DNA of 64,000 bases from the NCBI RefSeq assembly GCF_009674765.1, contig NZ_WKKF01000002.1:744001-808000 (forward strand), given 5' to 3'. The translations under genes were made by a program, and so were the position numbers. Shown one piece after another: positions 25,950 to 34,323 of the stretch. Source of the stretch: Metabacillus idriensis (GTDB lineage: Bacteria > Bacillota > Bacilli > Bacillales > Bacillaceae). The notes under the pieces are model-generated. The model was not told where the DNA came from, did not search any database, and saw only the letters and a program-made list of their open reading frames with translations. Every line of letters starts with the position of its first letter. Within the stretch, counting starts at the first letter, position 1.

Positions 25950-26702
25950 ATGAATACGACGATTATTACTGGTGCATCCCGTGGACTCGGTGAAGCTATT
26001 GTTAAACAGCTGCTGAAACCCGAACATCAAATTATTTATCTCTCAAGGTCTGAGAATAAAGAACTAAGACGCCTTGCCGTTGAAAATGGCGCTATTCTCC
26101 AGTTTGTACCTTGCGATTTATCAAATACTCCTCATATTGAAGCGGCCATCCCTGAAATTTTCGAAAATATTGATATGAGTGCTGCAGAAAAAATCACTCT
26201 GATCAATAATGCAGGCACGGTTGATCCCATGAAGCCTGTTGGAAAAGCAGAAGCAGCTGAGCTTGAAGCGCATGTCCAGCTGAATTTGATCGCTCCGATG
26301 GTATTATCAAATGCTTTTGCAGCTGAAACGAAGAATATACAAGCTGAAAAAGTGGTTGTTAATATCTCATCTGGAGCTGCCAACAATCCAATCTACGGAT
26401 GGAATGCATACTGCAGCTCAAAGGCAGGTCTTGATATGTTCACTAAAGCTTTTGGACTTGAACAGAAACAAGAAGAGCATCCTGTTACAGTCCTCTCATT
26501 CTCACCGGGAATTATGGACACGGATATGCAGGGCAGTATACGGAATACACAGCCTGAGGATTTTGCAGAAGTTGCACGTTTTCAGGAATATCATGAGTCA
26601 GGGAAGCTTAGATCCGCTGAATTTGTGGCAAGTGAACTGCTTAAGTTATTAAATAGTCCGCTTGAAAATGGAAGAGTCTACGATATAAAAGAACTTATTT
26701 AA
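25950..26702 (+). CDS. yueD: Short-chain dehydrogenase YueD (benzil/sepiapterin reductase-like)
   Basis: A 250-residue SDR enzyme. NADP-binding TGASRGLG at residues 7-14, NNAG at about 89-92, and the catalytic pair Tyr154/Lys158 in YCSSK are present, followed by SFSPGIMDTDMQ. Length and sequence fit YueD of B. subtilis, an NADPH-dependent (S)-benzoin-forming benzil reductase. Its natural substrate is unknown. It is the first member here of the conserved yueD-yueI framework. RBS AAGGAGCG before the ATG, terminator 11 bases after the stop. Confidence 0.88.
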   Translation: MNTTIITGASRGLGEAIVKQLLKPEHQIIYLSRSENKELRRLAVENGAILQFVPCDLSNTPHIEAAIPEIFENIDMSAAEKITLINNAGTVDPMKPVGKAEAAELEAHVQLNLIAPMVLSNAFAAETKNIQAEKVVVNISSGAANNPIYGWNAYCSSKAGLDMFTKAFGLEQKQEEHPVTVLSFSPGIMDTDMQGSIRNTQPEDFAEVARFQEYHESGKLRSAEFVASELLKLLNSPLENGRVYDIKELI

Positions 26703-26712
26703 TAATAGAACG

Positions 26713-26740
26713 GAACATCCTTACGGGGGTGTTCTTTTTT
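26713..26740 (+). terminator. Terminator of yueD
   Basis: Stem GAACATCC / GGGTGTTC with one G-U pair, short loop, then six T. Confidence 0.85.
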
Positions 26741-26741
26741 G

Positions 26742-26866
26742 AAGAGATAAGAAAGTATAAAATTTTTCGCTTCGATGGCGAGTGGAATCGCTCAGGCTCC
26801 TCGGCCAGAACGAATCCGAAAGTATTGGTAAAAAGCGCCTTTTCTGTCGGATCCTTATCTAAAGCA
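26742..26866 (+). repeat. Dispersed intergenic repeat, copy 1
   Basis: Begins AAGAGATAAGAAAGTATAAA and runs through TTCGATGGCGAGTGG, GCTCCTCGGCCAGAACG and AAAAGCGCCTTTTCTGTCGG to CTTATCT. About 90% alike by eye to copy 2 at 35491 over this length, but lacking the right-hand end of copy 2. It lies directly after the yueD terminator. Confidence 0.9.
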
Positions 26867-27030
26867 GCGTAACAATCTTTCCTGCCTTTAAAGATACTTT
26901 CCAAGTATGCCGGATTTCTCTTTAGAAATCTCTTAAAATCTTTTTCACATCATTTCACATAATTCTTTCATTATGTTATGCCTTCAAATGGATAAGATAA
27001 GGGAGAAAATAAATAAGGAGTGATGGAAAA

Positions 27031-27582
27031 ATGAAAAAGAACAAATGGCTTATTGCTTTCACAGCACTGACACTTGTCATTCCGACAACGGCGATGGCTA
27101 ATACGGGAAAGGAACAGCTAAGTAAACCTGAAGCCCATGAAGAAATGAGGAAGGACTGGCATGAAAGAAGAGCTGAAAGAGAACAAAAGGTCCTTGAATT
27201 AGTCAGCAAGTATTCACCTGAAACGAAGCAAGAATGGGAGAATGTTTTAAAGGAAAGAGAAGCGCTGATCAAGCAGCTGGATCAAACAGAATTAAGAGAG
27301 AAGCATCATGCCCTTAGAGAAAAGAAAAAACAGGAAATGGCTGAGCTTGAAAAAAAAGTAAAAAAAGGTGAAATAACGAAGGAAGAAATGAGAGAGAAGA
27401 TGGAAGCTTTCAGAGAACATAAAATGGAGCACAAACAAGGAAGACAAGAGATGAGAAAGCAGTGGAAACAAGCGATCGAAAGCAAGGATAAGGTCAAAAT
27501 AAAAGAACTGCTTCATGCAAGATTACAGCATCTGAAAGAACATAATCAGAAGATGAAAACACTGATAAAAGAGCAAGGATAA
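27031..27582 (+). CDS. Secreted, highly charged coiled-coil protein of unknown function
   Basis: A 183-residue protein with a clean signal peptide (MKKNKWLIAFTALTL ... TAMA, cut about residue 23). The mature part is almost all Lys, Glu, Arg, Gln and His with heptad-like helices (EKKVKKGEITKEEMREKMEAF), so one long helical or coiled-coil body is likely. The histidine content (HHALREK, HKMEHK) could bind metal but that is speculation. No family recognised. RBS AAGGAGTGAT before the ATG; a terminator follows, so it is a single-gene unit. Confidence 0.8.
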   Translation: MKKNKWLIAFTALTLVIPTTAMANTGKEQLSKPEAHEEMRKDWHERRAEREQKVLELVSKYSPETKQEWENVLKEREALIKQLDQTELREKHHALREKKKQEMAELEKKVKKGEITKEEMREKMEAFREHKMEHKQGRQEMRKQWKQAIESKDKVKIKELLHARLQHLKEHNQKMKTLIKEQG

Positions 27583-27588
27583 ACGGCG

Positions 27589-27617
27589 GATTGGGACGGC
27601 CAAAATGGCGTCCCTTT
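27589..27617 (+). terminator. Terminator after the coiled-coil protein gene
   Basis: Stem GGGACGGCCA / TGGCGTCCC with one bulge, loop AAA, then TTTTCC. Confidence 0.75.
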
Positions 27618-27713
27618 TCCTGTAGATCAATCTCTAGATCATTTTTAATGAATTTCCCTATGGCAACACATTTAAAATGACATATATATAATACAAGACA
27701 AACTCTAAAATCG

Positions 27714-28175
27714 TTACGATAAGTTGCTGTCTGTCAGCTCATTCAGCTTTTTTTCCATCTCTGTCCTGTCAAATGAAGAACACCAGCGATAATCGTATTC
27801 ATCAATGATCCGGAAATGGAAGCTGATTACGTTTTGCTGCAGTTTAAAGCCTTCAACCTGATGAATGTCTTTCCACCATATTTTTCCTCCGAGCGTCTTT
27901 TCCTTGCGGGTCTCCATTTTTTGATGAGCGATGAGCTGCAAAATATCCAATGGGTCACCGCCTGTTGTCTGCTGAAGAACATTGCTGTGTCTAAAGAGAG
28001 CACACAATACTACGATTGTTGACCAAGAGGCCTCCTGCCGGCCTTTTTCAATCTGTACGAGCGTTTTTTTGGAGAGCCCGAGTACTTCAGCCATTTCTTC
28101 TTGAGTGTAACGGGATTCGGTCCGGATCAGAAGCATTTTTTTAGATAGAGTGGCAGTAAGTTCATGCTTTTTCAT
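27714..28175 (-). CDS. XRE-family transcriptional regulator
   Basis: A 153-residue protein. Residues ~8-65 are a helix-turn-helix (SRYTQEEMAEVLGLSKKTLVQIEKGRQEASWSTIVVLCALF). The C-terminal ~80 residues (KIWWKDIHQVEGFKLQQNVISFHFRIIDEYDYRWCSSFD) form a small beta-rich domain seen in other small Bacillus XRE proteins but without a known ligand. The ATG at 28175 is preferred because AAAGGAGC lies just upstream. GTGTA-N4-TACAC at 28202-28215 ahead of the gene may be its own operator. Confidence 0.82.
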   Translation of the reverse strand: MKKHELTATLSKKMLLIRTESRYTQEEMAEVLGLSKKTLVQIEKGRQEASWSTIVVLCALFRHSNVLQQTTGGDPLDILQLIAHQKMETRKEKTLGGKIWWKDIHQVEGFKLQQNVISFHFRIIDEYDYRWCSSFDRTEMEKKLNELTDSNLS

Positions 28176-28201
28176 GAAAGAGCTCCTTTTACCTTGGTAT
28201 A

Positions 28202-28215
28202 GTGTAATTCTACAC
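28202..28215. promoter_or_regulatory. Inverted repeat, possible operator of the XRE gene
   Basis: GTGTA-ATTC-TACAC, a perfect 5-bp dyad 27 bases upstream of the XRE start, in the likely promoter region. Confidence 0.4.
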
Positions 28216-28413
28216 GAAATGGAAAGCAACTCAAGTATTCCGCTTGAAAATATATAAGAAGTTAGATAGATTTGATCATCACGTCATACAATATAACAGG
28301 ATTGTTGCGGCAAATGCCGTATTATGTTAATGTATACAGAAATATTTTTAAGAATGCACTGCTTAATTATATAGGTTTTACAAGTTTCACACTATTTACA
28401 GGGAGGAGATTTC

Positions 28414-28947
28414 ATGCGAAATGTAACATTGACAGAGGTTTATTCGCATCCTATTGCTCAAAAATATCTACAGCGTTCTGGCGTAGCGCATGCAATTGCA
28501 GTAACCTGCCATGCATATAGATTAGCCATCCAGCACGGTGTCGATCCCGATCTTGCAACCAAAGCAGCCTTGCTGCATGATATTGGACATTATGAGTGGT
28601 ATACAGACGGGGAATGGGATTATGAAAAGTACAAAGAGAATGATATTCATGCGATAAAAGGTGCAGAACGTGCCCACAAGCTTTTGATCCGTCTTGGTGA
28701 GGATCCGCAATCTGCCAAACAGATCGCTTTAGCCATTCTGCTGCATACTGATTCTTATCTGCCCGAAGGCTCGCTCAATCAAAGTTCCCTTCAAAAAGTA
28801 GTTCGCTTAGCTGATGAAATGGATGAAGAACCAGGCGGAGGCCATCATTACCGGACAATTAGTGAAAAGACTGCCTTAAAGAAAATTCAAAAGCTGGATG
28901 AAAAAATCAATCAGCTCCAAAACCCCACCTTGAAAAAATCTGTCTGA
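28414..28947 (+). CDS. yueE: HD-domain phosphohydrolase YueE
   Basis: A 177-residue HD-superfamily protein. The metal-binding signature is visible: HAIAV near residue 26, LLHDIGH about 49-55, a following His in HAIKGAERAH, and the distal Asp in RLADEMDEE. Such proteins hydrolyse phosphate esters of nucleotides or similar compounds, but the substrate of YueE is not known. Position after yueD, with insertions, matches B. subtilis yueD-yueE. RBS GGGAGGAG before the ATG. Confidence 0.85.
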   Translation: MRNVTLTEVYSHPIAQKYLQRSGVAHAIAVTCHAYRLAIQHGVDPDLATKAALLHDIGHYEWYTDGEWDYEKYKENDIHAIKGAERAHKLLIRLGEDPQSAKQIALAILLHTDSYLPEGSLNQSSLQKVVRLADEMDEEPGGGHHYRTISEKTALKKIQKLDEKINQLQNPTLKKSV

Positions 28948-28952
28948 ATTAA

Positions 28953-28982
28953 AAAATCCACCCAAGGAAATGGTGGATTTGA
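28953..28982. terminator. Shared terminator between yueE and the convergent lipase gene
   Basis: Stem AAATCCACC / GGTGGATTT. On the minus strand it is followed by six T, so it is strongest for the lipase gene; on the plus strand the T-run is broken. Confidence 0.75.
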
Positions 28983-28988
28983 TTCGTT

Positions 28989-30494
28989 TTATTGACTGTA
29001 TATTTTTCCTGATGAATCTACGTAGACTGATTGAACAATCGTTCTTTCAAAGACATCTCCATTCTGAGTTTTTCCTCTAATATCAACCGTTATATTATAG
29101 ATTCCTTCCTGCTTTAGCCCAAGGACGATGCCCGATTGTTTTTTAGATTTTATGAACGTTTTTGTCTGCTTCTTTATTTTATTTTGAAAGTGATCAACAG
29201 TCACGACAGCTTCGACCTCTTTTTGAAGTTTTGCCTGGTTTATTTTAAAGGCAAGGTTCTGATTTTGGTTATTGATTGTTTGAAGTGAAATGGCCTCATT
29301 TTCGGCTGAAAGATAAGCAACGTTCATGAAATAAGCTTCACCTGAAGAGTTTAATGCAGACAAACGCCATGTTCCTTTTTGAGGTTTTTGAATGACAAGC
29401 TGATGATGATGCGCTCCTTCAAAAATTCCATCTGCTTTTATCGTTTTGAACGAATGATAAACTGTTTTCCCATCAGGAGCATGCAGGGAAAGCTTCGTTG
29501 CAGGAGAGCTGCTCATCCAATTAATGAGAATATCACTTACTGATGCCTCAACATTGAAGGATTCTTGCCGTGTTCCGGTAAATTCTCCCCCGCGGAAATA
29601 GGATGAAGCGGTGGCAGCGTTAGTTTCTTTACTCATATTTAGGTTTGTTTGAGAAGAAGCAGTTGTTCTTAGGTACGGTTCAAATAGCAGAAAGGTTGAA
29701 CTTCCTTTTTTTATGGAAGTATGGTCCCAGCTGCCCGTTCTGATTTCAGTGCCATAAGATAATCTTGAAGACTGCACCGTAACCGCTCCATCATTGCTGC
29801 CGTAGGAGCTTAAATATAATCCTCCCCAATAGAGGGATGAACCGAAGCTTCCCCACTTTGTTCCGCCGAACGTATAGATTCGATTCTTTCTGGAATTTAG
29901 ATGTGCATCCGTTTGTGCTCTGAAATTGCTCATGTAGCCCGTCTGCAGGGAATAAACGGCATCATTTTTGCTTCCTAATATTCCTGACAGCCAGCCAGCC
30001 CAGCTGCTGTAAGCAAGGTCTGCAAGCTGAGATCCTGAATGCGGTGACGATAACGTAATCAAGTTGCTTACATACTGATGCGCACCATAATGAACAAGCG
30101 CAGATTGAGCATCAATTCCTCCTTTGCTGTGAGTAACCAGAACAAGCTTTTGGCCGCCAAAATACTGATAAATTTCGCTTAATTTCTGAGCCAGCAGCGC
30201 CCCGTTATCCCACATGTTTTTAGTAGGATATAAATCGATAAAAGCTGTACGATATCCATTTGCATATGCGGTACTGTACATATCATTTTGATTCCACCAA
30301 GTATTTGATGAACTGTTCAAACCATGAATGAATACAATAGGCGATTTTGATGATGTGCTCCCGGGCGGGGTATCGCCTGCATACCACTGACCCGGATTTC
30401 CCGGAGGATCCTGATCTCCAAAAGAGCCGGCATATGTGCCTGCTGGAACAATAAGCAAGAAAGCCGTAAATAAAATTATCAGTTTTCTGATCAT
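28989..30494 (-). CDS. Secreted alpha/beta-hydrolase, lipase-like
   Basis: A 501-residue extracellular enzyme. Signal peptide 1-22 (MIRKLIILFTAFLLI ... TYA). The hydrolase domain (about 45-270) has the oxyanion motif FIHGLNSSSNTWW, the nucleophile elbow THSKGG (Ser about 123) and a later SNDGAVTVQSS / WDHTSI pair that gives the expected Asp and His. The C-terminal ~220 residues are beta-rich (SDILINWMSSSPATKLSLHAPDGK) and look like Ig-like or CARDB-type modules for binding surfaces. It is probably a triacylglycerol lipase or esterase. The ATG at 30494 is used because AAAGGAG lies upstream; the longer frame is unlikely. It interrupts the yueE-yueF order. Confidence 0.87.
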   Translation of the reverse strand: MIRKLIILFTAFLLIVPAGTYAGSFGDQDPPGNPGQWYAGDTPPGSTSSKSPIVFIHGLNSSSNTWWNQNDMYSTAYANGYRTAFIDLYPTKNMWDNGALLAQKLSEIYQYFGGQKLVLVTHSKGGIDAQSALVHYGAHQYVSNLITLSSPHSGSQLADLAYSSWAGWLSGILGSKNDAVYSLQTGYMSNFRAQTDAHLNSRKNRIYTFGGTKWGSFGSSLYWGGLYLSSYGSNDGAVTVQSSRLSYGTEIRTGSWDHTSIKKGSSTFLLFEPYLRTTASSQTNLNMSKETNAATASSYFRGGEFTGTRQESFNVEASVSDILINWMSSSPATKLSLHAPDGKTVYHSFKTIKADGIFEGAHHHQLVIQKPQKGTWRLSALNSSGEAYFMNVAYLSAENEAISLQTINNQNQNLAFKINQAKLQKEVEAVVTVDHFQNKIKKQTKTFIKSKKQSGIVLGLKQEGIYNITVDIRGKTQNGDVFERTIVQSVYVDSSGKIYSQ

Positions 30495-30569
30495 ATAAAA
30501 CTCCTTTGCATTGTGATGAAAGCCTTTACAAATATATGGGGAGCTTATTTGAAAAAGAAGGAGGAACAA

Positions 30570-30874
30570 TTGCTTATTTTGATGTTCGATTAAGAAAATG
30601 AGCGTTATGCCTGATTAATTAGGATGGGCCTATTTGCTCCTTTTTTTATTGGCTCTTTTCGTGAATATTGTTGCTATTAGACTTAATGATAAAAAACTTG
30701 AGTGGAGCGGAAAGGAACGGACAACATTTAACATGAAAAACAACAATCTATGCGAAAACAGCCTTTTTATTAGAAGGAGCTTGCACTGGTTTAATTTTAA
30801 AATTCATATATTTTCCATTTATAATTTAAGTTACAATAATATAGAAAATTTGTGAAACAGAACGGGGTGTACAT
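30570..30874. other. Intergenic stretch without a supported gene
   Basis: About 300 A/T-rich bases between the lipase start and a small membrane protein gene. A 73-codon frame (30634-30855) has a hydrophobic start but no ribosome binding site and no likeness to known proteins. No repeat or RNA was recognised. Confidence 0.5.
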
Positions 30875-31006
30875 ATGGGTTTCTTTATAGCCATCATCTT
30901 AATCATCTTTTTATTTGATTTTACAAAACTAAGAAATCAAAATAAGGAGATCATCGAACAAAATGAAAAGATGATCTCTTTGCTGAAAAAGATCAGTGAG
31001 AAGTAA
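30875..31006 (+). CDS. 43-residue single-pass membrane protein
   Basis: Starts MGFFIAIILIIFLFDFTKLR, a membrane helix over residues 2-16, followed by a charged coiled-coil tail (NKEIIEQNEKMISLLKKISEK). GGGGTG lies six bases before the ATG and a strong terminator follows at once, so it looks real. Similar small anchors with a cytoplasmic coil are common in Bacillaceae; function unknown. Confidence 0.7.
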   Translation: MGFFIAIILIIFLFDFTKLRNQNKEIIEQNEKMISLLKKISEK

Positions 31007-31042
31007 AAAGCTGCAGGAGAACACTTACTCCTGCAGCTTTTT
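31005..31042. terminator. Bidirectional terminator, partly inside the TVP38-like gene
   Basis: Perfect 15-bp stem AAAAAGCTGCAGGAG / CTCCTGCAGCTTTTT with an 8-base loop. It ends both the small membrane gene and the convergent TVP38-family gene, whose last codons form part of the stem. Confidence 0.9.
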
Positions 31043-31591
31043 ATTTTTCCTTCTTTTATGCATCCAGAAAATGACCAAAATGAGGATAGATCCAATTCCC
31101 ATGATCAGCTGAATGTGCCAGTCAGCTTTCAGGACTTGATGCACGGCAAACCCTTCAATAAGAATGGCAGGAATTTTCCCAATCAAGCTTGCACTGAAAA
31201 AAATTCCTGTGCTCACATTGCTGTATGCTGCTGCAAGTGTGACAGCACCTGATGGCGCAAAAGGAAAAATCCTTAAAGCAAGGATAAGCATAAATGCATC
31301 TCTGCCTGTTGTTTTTGAAAGGTTTTGAAGCATGGTATTTTTGGGCACTTTCTTTTTTTTCAGGAATGAGAAACCTTTCCGGTATACATAAAAGCTGACC
31401 ATAACTCCAATCATTTCACCAGAAAAAGAGAGGAGAAGCCCTTCTGCAAATCCAAAAAAAGATAGATTGGCAGCTGTAACAAAAACACTCGGCACAAATG
31501 CCAATAAACTTATGAGTGTATTTGCAGCGAGACTTATAATAAATGCCCAATGGCCGCTGATTTCGAGCCATTCGATTAATTGCTCTTTCAT
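31025..31591 (-). CDS. TVP38/TMEM64-family (VTT/DedA-like) membrane protein
   Basis: A 188-residue membrane protein with about five helices. The VTT-domain pattern is seen in VPSVFVTAANLSFFGFAEGLLLS, FSGEMIGVMVSFYVYRKG and LALRIFPFAPSGAVTLAAAYSNVS. The family includes DedA-like lipid and small-molecule handlers; the exact role is unknown. Its length is slightly short for the family (about 190-220). The gene is monocistronic between an MFS remnant and a small membrane gene. Confidence 0.83.
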   Translation of the reverse strand: MKEQLIEWLEISGHWAFIISLAANTLISLLAFVPSVFVTAANLSFFGFAEGLLLSFSGEMIGVMVSFYVYRKGFSFLKKKKVPKNTMLQNLSKTTGRDAFMLILALRIFPFAPSGAVTLAAAYSNVSTGIFFSASLIGKIPAILIEGFAVHQVLKADWHIQLIMGIGSILILVIFWMHKRRKNKKLQE

Positions 31592-31706
31592 ACTTTCACC
31601 GCTATCGTTAGTAAAATTTTTAGAGTACTTTCCACCCAGCTATAGTTTAAACTCTGATGTGCTCACTTACTAATAAAGAATTCTTAAGAATCTTTCATGT
31701 TACTGT

Positions 31707-32139
31707 TCATTCCGCAGCGCAGAACTTTGAAATATACAAAGGGGCCTGCAAGAAGCAAAGGAATGGGAAAATTGTTTGTACATCTGCGCCGGCAGATATA
31801 AATAAGGATGTTAATCCATAGGAAAGGGGAGTTAAGCCCAGAGCTGCCATGATGATAAATGACATCACTCTGCCAAGCATTGCAGGATCTGTTTTTGTTT
31901 GTACGATGGCGTTTATGGGTGTATTGATGAGTGAAATCGTCACTCCCATCAGCAAGCTGAATAAGATTAGGATGACAGCTGATTTGAGAGGCTAATACAA
32001 AGATAGAAAACAGCAATCACCATGATCATGATTAAAATGAATTTCCCGCGGCCTTTATTCAGAGTATTTTTATTAGCATAGGTCAGGATAACGTTTTTAA
32101 CTGTTCGGGATTTTCAACTATAAAAGATATGTTTAACAT
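31707..32139 (-). pseudogene. Decayed MFS drug-efflux transporter
   Basis: The minus strand still encodes the C-terminal part of an MFS pump (LLMGVTISLINTPINAIVQTK, AMLGRVMSFIIMAALGLTPLS). Upstream the family sequence continues in another frame (KFILIMIMVIAVFYLCISLSNQLSS) and meets a stop, so a frameshift is present. Further upstream AAGGAG and an ATG at 32139 open a short frame that ends after 18 residues. Only ~130 of the usual ~400 residues remain, so most of the N-terminal half has been deleted. Confidence 0.8.
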
Positions 32140-32270
32140 TGAGCTTCTCCTTATAGCTCTATTTATTTTGAATAAACCTTTATTTTATTTGTTAATTATT
32201 GGAATATTCATCGGATTTTAGTTGAATTTTGAAAATAATTCATCAGTAAGCTGCTTCGTAACCGTAACGT

Positions 32271-32300
32271 TTGACTGTACAGTTAAAAAAAAGGTATGAT
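32271..32300 (+). promoter_or_regulatory. MerR-type promoter with operator dyad in the spacer
   Basis: TTGACT (32271-32276) and TATGAT (32295-32300) with an 18-base spacer. The dyad ACTGTACAGT overlaps the -35, as expected for a MerR-family binding site, so the gene is probably autoregulated. Confidence 0.6.
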
Positions 32301-32339
32301 AGGAGTAATCTTTTTTTATTGGGGTGATAAGATGGGGCA

Positions 32340-32753
32340 TTGTATCGAATTGGCGAACTAGCAAAATTGGCAAACGTATCTAAGAGAACAATTGATTACT
32401 ATACTCAAATTGGGCTGCTCCATGTAGATAAGACATCTAAGTCCAACTATCGCCTCTATTCTACACAGGCGCTTAACGACATTCATTTTATTGAGGAATG
32501 CAAGTTATTCAATATGTGTCTGCAGGATATTAAAGAAAGACTGGAACTTAAGAGAAGTCAAACCAATGAAGAAGATAAGCTAATCAAACAAGCCGAAATA
32601 CTGGCTAATCATATGAAACAGCTCGAATATGAAATAAAAGAGCTGAAACCAATTTTTGATAAAATGAATGGGGAAAACCAGGAAATCATTGCAAGCCGCA
32701 TCTCTCCGCAGAGCATGGCGCTTATGCAATCATTGATGGTTCTGCTGCATTGA
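32340..32753 (+). CDS. MerR-family transcriptional regulator
   Basis: A 137-residue protein: winged helix at residues 1-70 (MYRIGELAKLANVSKRTIDYYTQIGLL ... NYRLYSTQALNDIHFI), then a dimerisation helix (about 80-115) and a short C-terminus without a drug-binding domain or metal-binding Cys motif. The start is TTG; GGGGTGA lies 13 bases upstream. An out-of-frame ATG at 32332 raises the chance of a one-base change near the start. It is divergent from the ruined MFS pump, its likely former target. Confidence 0.82.
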   Translation: MYRIGELAKLANVSKRTIDYYTQIGLLHVDKTSKSNYRLYSTQALNDIHFIEECKLFNMCLQDIKERLELKRSQTNEEDKLIKQAEILANHMKQLEYEIKELKPIFDKMNGENQEIIASRISPQSMALMQSLMVLLH

Positions 32754-32836
32754 TTTTATAGTTTACGGATATTAAAATTGATAACTTACTATTTTAGGAG
32801 GTGACTCCTTATTCTCTATTAGGGGATAAGGGTGTT

Positions 32837-34171
32837 TTGGACATAGTTAACTTGTTATTCGTGGCGATTTTAATTGCTTTAACAGCTTTTTTCGTTGCAT
32901 CAGAATTTGCGATTGTCAAAATCCGCAGTTCACGATTGGATCAATTGATTGCAGAAGGTAAAAAAGGGGCAGTTGCTGCAAAAAAAGTAACAACTCATTT
33001 AGATGAATATTTATCAGCGTGTCAGCTTGGAATAACGGTAACAGCCTTAGGTCTTGGGTGGTTGGGGGAGCCGACAGTCGAACGTCTTCTCAGACCGGTA
33101 TTCGATAATTTTGAAATTAACGAATCGATTTCCCATGTGTTAACTTTCGGTATTGCATTCGCATCTGTTACGTTCCTGCACGTTGTAATTGGAGAGCTTG
33201 CTCCTAAAACAGTAGCGATCCAAAAAGCAGAGGCTGTGACACTTTTATTTGCAACTCCATTGATTTGGTTCTACCGTATCATGTTCCCATTTATTTGGGT
33301 ATTAAATGGTTCAGCACGCGTAATAACAGGTCTTTTTGGACTGAAGCCTGCGTCTGAGCATGAGCTTGCCCATACTGAGGAAGAGCTTCGCATTATTCTT
33401 TCAGAAAGTTATGAGAGCGGAGAAATCAACCAATCTGAATTAAAATATATGAACAAAATTTTCGAATTTGATGATCGTGTAGCAAAAGAAATTATGGTGC
33501 CGCGAACTGAAATTGTAGCTGCTTCAGTAGAGAAATCGTTTCAAGACAACCTTGAGACTATGAGTATGGAGAAATATACTCGTTATCCGGTTGTAAACGG
33601 AGACAAAGATCACGTCCTTGGTATGATCAATCTCAAGGAGATCTTCACTGACATTTTTTCATTATCCGAAGAAGAGCGCAAAAAGAGCACGATTGATAAA
33701 TACATCCGTCCTGTTATTCAAGTCATAGAATCGATTCCAATTCATGATTTATTAATTAAAATGCAAAAAGAACGCGTTCATATGGCAATCCTTGTGGATG
33801 AATACGGCGGAACAGCCGGACTTGTAACTGTTGAAGATATTATCGAGGAAATTGTTGGAGAAATCCGTGATGAATTTGACCAGGATGAGGTTCCTGAGGT
33901 TCAGAAAAAAGGCGAAGGCCATTACTTGCTTGACGGTAAGGTCCTTATCTATGAAGTAAATAATCTGCTGGGACTCGAAATTGATGATACGGATGTAGAT
34001 ACAATCGGCGGATGGATGCTGACAGAGAATATCGACATCCAGCAAGGCGAGAGCATTATTTTAGATGGCTATGAGTTTTTTGCAAAAGAAATGGAAGGCC
34101 ACCTTATCCGTGTAATCGAAATCTTTAAGCTTGAAGAGGCTGAAGAAGAGCTGGTTGCAGGAGAAAATTAA
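32837..34171 (+). CDS. CNNM/HlyC-CorC family membrane transporter (YhdP/MpfA-like)
   Basis: A 444-residue protein. DUF21 membrane domain at ~1-200 with 3-4 helices ([40 protein letters not shown]), a CBS pair at ~210-335 ([32 protein letters not shown]), and a C-terminal HlyC/CorC domain ~350-430. Family members such as MpfA (YhdP) export magnesium; older names call them haemolysins. The TTG at 32837 gives the family length and N-terminus (DIVNLL); a GTG at 32801 overlaps the AGGAGGTG box. Confidence 0.88.
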   Translation: MDIVNLLFVAILIALTAFFVASEFAIVKIRSSRLDQLIAEGKKGAVAAKKVTTHLDEYLSACQLGITVTALGLGWLGEPTVERLLRPVFDNFEINESISHVLTFGIAFASVTFLHVVIGELAPKTVAIQKAEAVTLLFATPLIWFYRIMFPFIWVLNGSARVITGLFGLKPASEHELAHTEEELRIILSESYESGEINQSELKYMNKIFEFDDRVAKEIMVPRTEIVAASVEKSFQDNLETMSMEKYTRYPVVNGDKDHVLGMINLKEIFTDIFSLSEEERKKSTIDKYIRPVIQVIESIPIHDLLIKMQKERVHMAILVDEYGGTAGLVTVEDIIEEIVGEIRDEFDQDEVPEVQKKGEGHYLLDGKVLIYEVNNLLGLEIDDTDVDTIGGWMLTENIDIQQGESIILDGYEFFAKEMEGHLIRVIEIFKLEEAEEELVAGEN

Positions 34172-34183
34172 TAGTTATTTTTG

Positions 34184-34213
34184 AAAGCTATGCTTACGGG
34201 CATAGCTTTTTCT
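34184..34213 (+). terminator. Terminator of the CNNM-family gene
   Basis: Stem AAAGCTATGC / GCATAGCTTT, loop TTACGG, T-run after. Confidence 0.9.
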
Positions 34214-34323
34214 TATATATGATAAAAATCGGCATTCTAACCTTCACCAAATCTTAATTTGACACCCTTTTATTCTCATAGTACGTTTGAAACAGGAATA
34301 TTGAAGCAGGAGGAGGATGTAAA

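Noticed and set aside
26695-26904. 69-codon minus-strand gene
   Set aside because: It lies on dispersed repeat copy 1; the frame comes from the repeat and has no binding site.
30634-30855. 73-codon frame with a hydrophobic start
   Set aside because: No ribosome binding site, A/T-rich low-complexity tail and no homology recognised; may at most be a decayed gene.
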